In this document: positions 59,280 to 64,000 of the stretch, piece by piece | Position numbering within the stretch: the stretch's first letter is position 1 | Layout of the letters: the number at the start of each line of letters is the position of its first letter | Assembly: GCA_026874595.1 (NCBI GenBank) | Contig: CM049317.1 | Coordinates: forward strand, 46,834,401 to 46,898,400 | DNA: 64,000 bases | From: Sipunculus nudus | Lineage: Eukaryota; Annelida; Sipuncula; Golfingiida; Sipunculidae | Direction: 5' to 3' | Program-made: the position numbers and the translations under genes | The notes under the pieces: generated by a model | Databases searched by the model: none | Seen by the model: the letters and a program-made list of their open reading frames with translations, nothing else | Told to the model about the DNA's origin: nothing

Positions 59280-59563
59280 TGGTTAAAAATAATTTGCATC
59301 TTCATAAACTGATTAAAAGACTACCTGTGTATATAATCACAGGATCAGCACGAAACCATGGTCTTTATAGCCGTAAATACACGACTCAGTTGCCATTTAT
59401 ATGTAGTGAACTGTAACATTCATCCATCCTGTTGCATTTATATCGTGATAAAAAAATTAGGGTACGAGTGATGAATAAACACAAGAGAATACATGTGAAG
59501 TCACAAAACAAAACTGAAAATCACGTCTCTGTACTAACTGGTCTCTACTAACTCTCTACTAAC

Positions 59564-59564
<1 letters not shown>

Positions 59565-59619
<55 letters not shown>

Positions 59620-59620
59620 A
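59565..59620. repeat. (TA)n microsatellite
   Basis: TA repeat ending in TATG/TGTA variants. Confidence 0.95.
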
Positions 59621-61085
59621 TGTTTAAACCGGGACTATGGTAGGATCCTGACTACACCAAATTTAATACACTTTCCTTCATCACGGGAGATAGAATAATA
59701 TTGGATACTCGTTTCTATTGCACGCTTGGACCTATATAAACAGAACAGTCGTCAAGGCAACGAGGTGGACAAGTTTTTACATTTCGCTTTGACACACGTA
59801 ATAAACAAATCGCATCGCTAGCGGGATCCCAAGGACACAACGCTCACTTGTAAATTTATTCCATATAACAATACTGAAAAAGGTGGGAATTATTCTATTT
59901 CACGCAAGAAACTTCTGGCAATTTAATTGATTTCAATTGCAAAACCTGTAGAGAATTTCCATAGTATATAGGAATTTCTCCCGCAGATTTGAGCAAGTTT
60001 AAAATTACTTGAATCAGGCACAGGTATCAACAACGAATACAACTAAATGAAGTTTGGTGAAACTGTGAGCTCAACATAAAGTCTACCTTTAATTGTTCAT
60101 TATTGTAAAAGAGTGTACACAGTTTGTATCCTTTGAAAAGACATATCCCAGCGTAACGTTCTAAACTATGACTAAAACCATCCAGACAAATGTTTTTGAC
60201 CGGGTAGAATATCGGATATTATTTTAAAGCGTATTTTACACTAAATGTTCAAAGGGTTAAATAATTAAATTTTCAATTTTCATCAATAAAAAGGGCATAG
60301 TTCAAGATTTAAAACATATATTACATTTGTGTTTCCATACACACAGCAACCATCAATATTATTCGTTTATTCCACTAGGCTAGTATCATTAAACCTCTGG
60401 CGTATTGACAGTTGACCAGGCCTAATCAACACAGCAAAAGAGGCTTTTCTAACATAATAGCTTGTCAATTGCTTACAAAGCTTCAAAGAAACATGAAGAA
60501 GGCACCGCGCTCTGCCATTAGTTCTCATATTTCCACAACATAATGATAATAAAACATTATTTGTCACTGAAACTTTAACCATACATGTGTGTAAACAGAT
60601 ATTGTGATTCTTTCTAGAAACGACGAGAGAACAGCGCATACCTTAAACAAAAAGAGGCGACAATACATTAAATAGTGAAACGTGAAATCCCTATTTTGCC
60701 TAGCCTAACTCTCCGCAAAATTTAATTAAAATCAAACAAAGTGAAATATAAAATACACTTACGAACAAAAGGCGCAGGCAGATAGAGGCCAAAAGAAACG
60801 TGTTAACATATTACACAGCTCTTTCTTATGTGACATTAACCTCTCTATGCACATTACGATAATAACGTTAGTAATGATGAAACCTGAATTGCCCCTCAGA
60901 CCTGGCAAGTTTCAAAATGTAATGGATCGTTTTCAAAGAAATTATGATATCACTGACCGATCAAAGTCTTGAATCATCAGGCATGTGTATGCCATAATTT
61001 TTTTTTTTTTGGGGGGGGGGGAGAGAAAATGTGTCCATTTCCGTATATCTGTATAAATTATCCGTTGTTTATTCCATTCACTTTA
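59621..61085. other. non-coding, no feature seen
   Basis: Unique-looking AT-rich sequence; poly-T/poly-G tract at 60999-61020. Confidence 0.45.
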
Positions 61086-61089
61086 ATAT

Positions 61090-61880
61090 CACTTAATATC
61101 ACCCTTAACAGGACACAAATCGTAATCGTTGGACCTCGAATCTCCCAATTTGACGTCCAGGGAGGTCTATGAAAAATCTCCTTGGAAACCCGTTATAAGG
61201 TCTCTTTAACCCATATCATCCGAGCTGTGGGGCTCCCAAGTACCTCGGCAGAATAATTAAAAAATTGATACAAAAGCTCAAGTATCTGAATAACTAATGC
61301 ATTGATGGCCATGATTCTATGCATGCATATTGATCATGGAGTGTTTCCTCATTTCCTGCAGACTGGTGGCGGAACCTGTATTTTTTTTTATTTTTTCGCA
61401 ATCTTTATCTATTTTTTAGACGTTCAAATGAAGCGGTCGTCCGTCAACAGGGAACAATATCGTAACCGTTGTACCTAGAATCTCTTAATTTGACATCCAG
61501 GGAGGCCCATAAAAAATCTTCTAGGAAACCTGAAATTAGGTCATAGTGACCTATATTCTGCAAGATATGTGAAAGAACATATTTTTAGTACCCTATAGGA
61601 CAGATTTGCATGATTGGTTACAGTTGGCCATAGAAACTTCTAATTTGATTAAGATCCAGGGAGGTTCCGGTAAATTCTGAAATAATGTCACTGTGACCTA
61701 TTTCTGCAAGATATGTGAAAGAACATGATTTAACTTTCTATTAGTCAGATGGGCTCAAATGGTAGCAGCTGGATTGGTAATAAGGCCACTGTAACCTACA
61801 CTCCGATCTATTGGCAAAATGCATGATTCTGAGAACTCTGTTCAAGGTTTATTTAATTCAGCTGAGCGTCATGGGTCATG
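61090..61880 (+). repeat. third locus of the dispersed 6.4-kb repeat family
   Basis: TTAACAGGACACAAATCGTA, GACCTCGAATCTCCCAATTT, GTGGGGCTCCCAAGTACC and CAGACTGGTGGCGGAACCTG follow in the family order. A second unit starts near 61435 and a TTCAGCTGAGCGTCATGGGT terminus lies at 61858, matching 13530. Confidence 0.75.
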
Positions 61881-62184
61881 GGCAACTTGTTTCCTGGAGG
61901 GAGTATGGCAGAAAGTAATGATATGATTTGCACCAATTAAGCCTACCTAGGTTATTCAGCTGCCGATTTGAGCTGTATTATTTGCTACATAGAAATTTAT
62001 ATGTAATAGGCCGGCTAATAACCTATACCGGAAAAATAGCCACTATGTAAAATTTGATTGTTTCATTGTCAATGGAGTGACAAAACTTTTCATATCTTCC
62101 TTTCCATTAACCGCATATACTGACGTTATTCAGAAAACCGATGGGAAATTTTAATATGCCTTTTCATGTTTTTTTTTTCTACAG

Positions 62185-62245
62185 CGCGTGATGTCGGCGA
62201 CATTTGTTTTATTTCTCTCTATGCTGATTGTTCAAGGCCAAAACA
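62185..62245 (+). CDS. secreted Thr/Ser-rich protein gene, signal-peptide exon
   Basis: Acceptor TTTTTTTTTCTACAG implies an upstream 5' UTR exon. ATG at 62191 starts MSATFVLFLSMLIVQGQN, a clean secretory signal peptide with likely cleavage after QG or nearby. It ends in phase 1 at AACA|GTAAGT. Later exons (62597, 63223) follow in the same phase. The Thr/Ser/Pro-rich mature start suggests a mucin-like or stalked secreted or membrane protein. The gene continues beyond the window. Confidence 0.75.
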
Positions 62246-62596
62246 GTAAGTATTATTTTTTACCATCAAAGAAAATTTCAAATATTGAGTTAAACAAGAG
62301 ACGAATCCACCTTATCTGATATAGATCAATACTGTTTTGAAATTCAAAATGTAATCACATACATGTGAATGAACAATATCTTTCTGCTCAAATTATGTAA
62401 AGAACATTTAAAAATATTTCACTTCACACATACACACACGCATATATATATATATATTTGTGTCTGTTGATGCGTCCAAGAGCGGCAAATAGCTTAAATG
62501 GCTTAAAATCTAACGTTTAAATATTTTGCCTTTTTTGGTATTCACGTCTAATCGTATACATGTGTATGTTAACTGCTTTTTGTTCGTTCATTACAG

Positions 62597-62635
62597 CGAC
62601 AGAATCCTCTGTGACAGCTGGTACATCGGATGTTA
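62597..62635 (+). CDS. secreted Thr/Ser-rich protein gene, 39-nt exon a
   Basis: Acceptor TTCATTACAG, donor GTTA|GTAAGT, 39 nt, phase 1 to 1. Encodes TTESSVTAGTSDV. Can be skipped or repeated without frame change. Confidence 0.7.
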
Positions 62636-63222
62636 GTAAGTACTAAGTGAGGCTATTTTTATGCATTTTATCTAGGTGGGCTTCAGAAAAAGATTTTTTT
62701 TGCAATCTATGCGAGAAGTATTAATGGTATATGAATGAACATCGTGTGTGAGCACTAGTTGGTCCAGCTTTTCTAGACCATTTTTTATTGTCAGAACTGT
62801 CGGATACACAAATATTTTCTTGAAAGTACCACTCCCGAAAATTCGACCCACAAACACTTGGCTACAGTTTTGCATGTAAGGTTAGATCAGGGGTTTTAGC
62901 ACTTGTCATTATAATCTTATTGTTATCTTCAGTTATGCAGCTCAAAGAACGTTTGTTGAACTTCAAGGCAAAAAGGAACGTCACTACTGACAAGATTTGT
63001 TTTTAGTATTGCTAGACTTGACAGGTAAATAAAATAGACATTAATAATTATATAATTTTTATATAAAATTAATTCTAGTTCTGGCAAAGAGAAAAGTCCA
63101 CTTCTGTCTTTATTTAGGTTGACACAAAACCAAAGGTAAAAATGCATTTATGTTTATTTGACAACGGGTACTTTATGGAAGTGAAAAAAATAATAAGCGT
63201 GTTTTGTTTTCCCTTTTTGTAG

Positions 63223-63261
63223 CCACAGTTCAGCCAAATCCAGTGACGTCACCAACAGGCA
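63223..63261 (+). CDS. secreted Thr/Ser-rich protein gene, 39-nt exon b
   Basis: Acceptor CCCTTTTTGTAG, donor GGCA|GTAAGT, 39 nt, phase 1 to 1. Encodes TTVQPNPVTSPTG. Same length, phase and TT start as exon a, so the two are probably duplicates of one ancestral exon. Confidence 0.7.
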
Positions 63262-63299
63262 GTAAGTGATGAACCTTGTCTCTATAGATGCATATAAAT

Positions 63300-63910
63300 G
63301 ACAACCATTGATTACATCAAAAACCCAGTGATTACCTCAAAAACGCAGTTATAATCTCTCAAACCGAGTGATTACCTAAAAAAACCCGGTTATTACCTCA
63401 AACATTCAGTGATTACCACAAAAACCTAGTTATTGACTCAATAACCCAGTGATTACCTCCAAATCCAAGTGATTACTTTAAAAAATATTTATTAAAAAAA
63501 AACAGATTTATTAAAAAACCAATGATGACCTCAAAACCCAGTGATTACCTTACAAACCCAGTGAATACATAAAAAACAGTAATTGCTTCAAAAACCCAGT
63601 GATTACCTAAAAGCCCAGTGCTTACCTCGAAAACCAAGTCATTACTCCAAAACCAGTGATTACCTCGTAAGTCCAGTGATTCATTCAAAATCTCAGTGAT
63701 TCCATAAAAACCCAGTGATAACCTCAAAACTCAGTGATCACTTCAAAAACCCAGTGATTACCTCAAAAACCAATTGATTACCACAAACACCCAGTGATTA
63801 CCACAAATACCCAGTGATTTCCCCTAAGACCCATGCAGTGATTACTTCAAATGCCAGTGATTATACTTAAGAAACAGTGATTGCGTTAAAAACAAGTGAT
63901 TACTTCACAA
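63300..63910 (+). repeat. ~20-bp minisatellite (CCAGTGATTACCTCAAAAAC)
   Basis: Roughly 28 diverged copies. The unit resembles the end of exon b and its donor (CCAGTGACGTCACCAACAGG followed by CAGTAAGTGAT). Confidence 0.9.
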
Positions 63911-63993
63911 CAACGATTCAAAATCCGTTTTAACTTGCCCGTATTTAGACTATTTATGCATATGAAAGAGAAATGACAAGTACTTTCTTACAG

Positions 63994-64000
63994 TAAACAA
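63994..64000 (+). CDS. possible start of the next exon of the secreted protein gene
   Basis: A TACTTTCTTACAG acceptor precedes the last seven bases. In phase 1 they read (A)TA AAC AA without a stop. Cut by the window edge. Confidence 0.3.

Noticed and set aside
63300-63910. CRISPR-like array
   Set aside because: Units are ~20 bp, imperfect and directly adjacent with no unique spacers, in a eukaryotic intron: a minisatellite.

Overview
This window is nuclear DNA of an intron-rich, AT-rich animal, most likely a marine mollusc. The coding signal is split into short exons with GT-AG (once GC-AG) boundaries. The spacers are full of microsatellites, minisatellites and dispersed repeats of the 'TCAGCTGAGC... 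CTGTCCGTCCG... GGCACAAATCGTAACC' kind that I associate with bivalve and gastropod genomes. No rRNA, tRNA, CRISPR or prokaryotic operon is visible. The species call is inference from repeat style and protein families.

Layout. (1) 1-6.3 kb: the last two exons (3488-3680, 4186-4393) of a plus-strand TAX1BP1/CALCOCO-type autophagy-receptor gene, ending in two UBZ-like zinc fingers. Upstream is a ~56-bp minisatellite split by a 1.79-kb TIR transposon. (2) 6.3-18.7 kb: no gene seen; a patchwork of related dispersed and tandem repeats, a 796-bp pogo/Tigger-like element inside a duplicated segment, and a ~323/336-bp tandem array with a conserved 16-bp palindrome. (3) 18.7-22.5 kb: no convincing gene. 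(4) 22.6-40.6 kb: the main gene, assembled here from twelve phase-compatible exons. It predicts a type II membrane protein: a cytosolic N-terminal alpha/beta domain (tentatively TIR/SEFIR-like), one transmembrane helix, and an extracellular transcobalamin/CG3556-like alpha-barrel domain. Its C-terminus is not settled. (5) 36.3-44.2 kb: two minus-oriented solo-LTR-like elements, a ~144-bp tandem array and compound microsatellites. (6) 46.4-49.4 kb: three exons of unknown family ending in a stop codon. They are either the 3' end of the same gene or a separate small gene. (7) 49.4-62 kb: mostly non-genic, with a decayed LINE 3' end, hAT-like fragments, and a 3.6-kb array of 45-bp units that is open in several frames. 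(8) 62.2-64 kb: the start of a secreted Thr/Ser-rich protein gene (signal peptide exon plus two 39-nt phase 1-1 exons) running off the right edge.

Two points stand out. One is the unusual predicted architecture of the 22.6-kb gene. The other is that several intronic minisatellites look like tandem copies of the neighbouring exon-intron boundary. The clearest is an array of 15 tandem 3' splice sites (32-bp period) directly before the transmembrane exon, in which nearly every upstream site would give an in-frame stop before the membrane helix.
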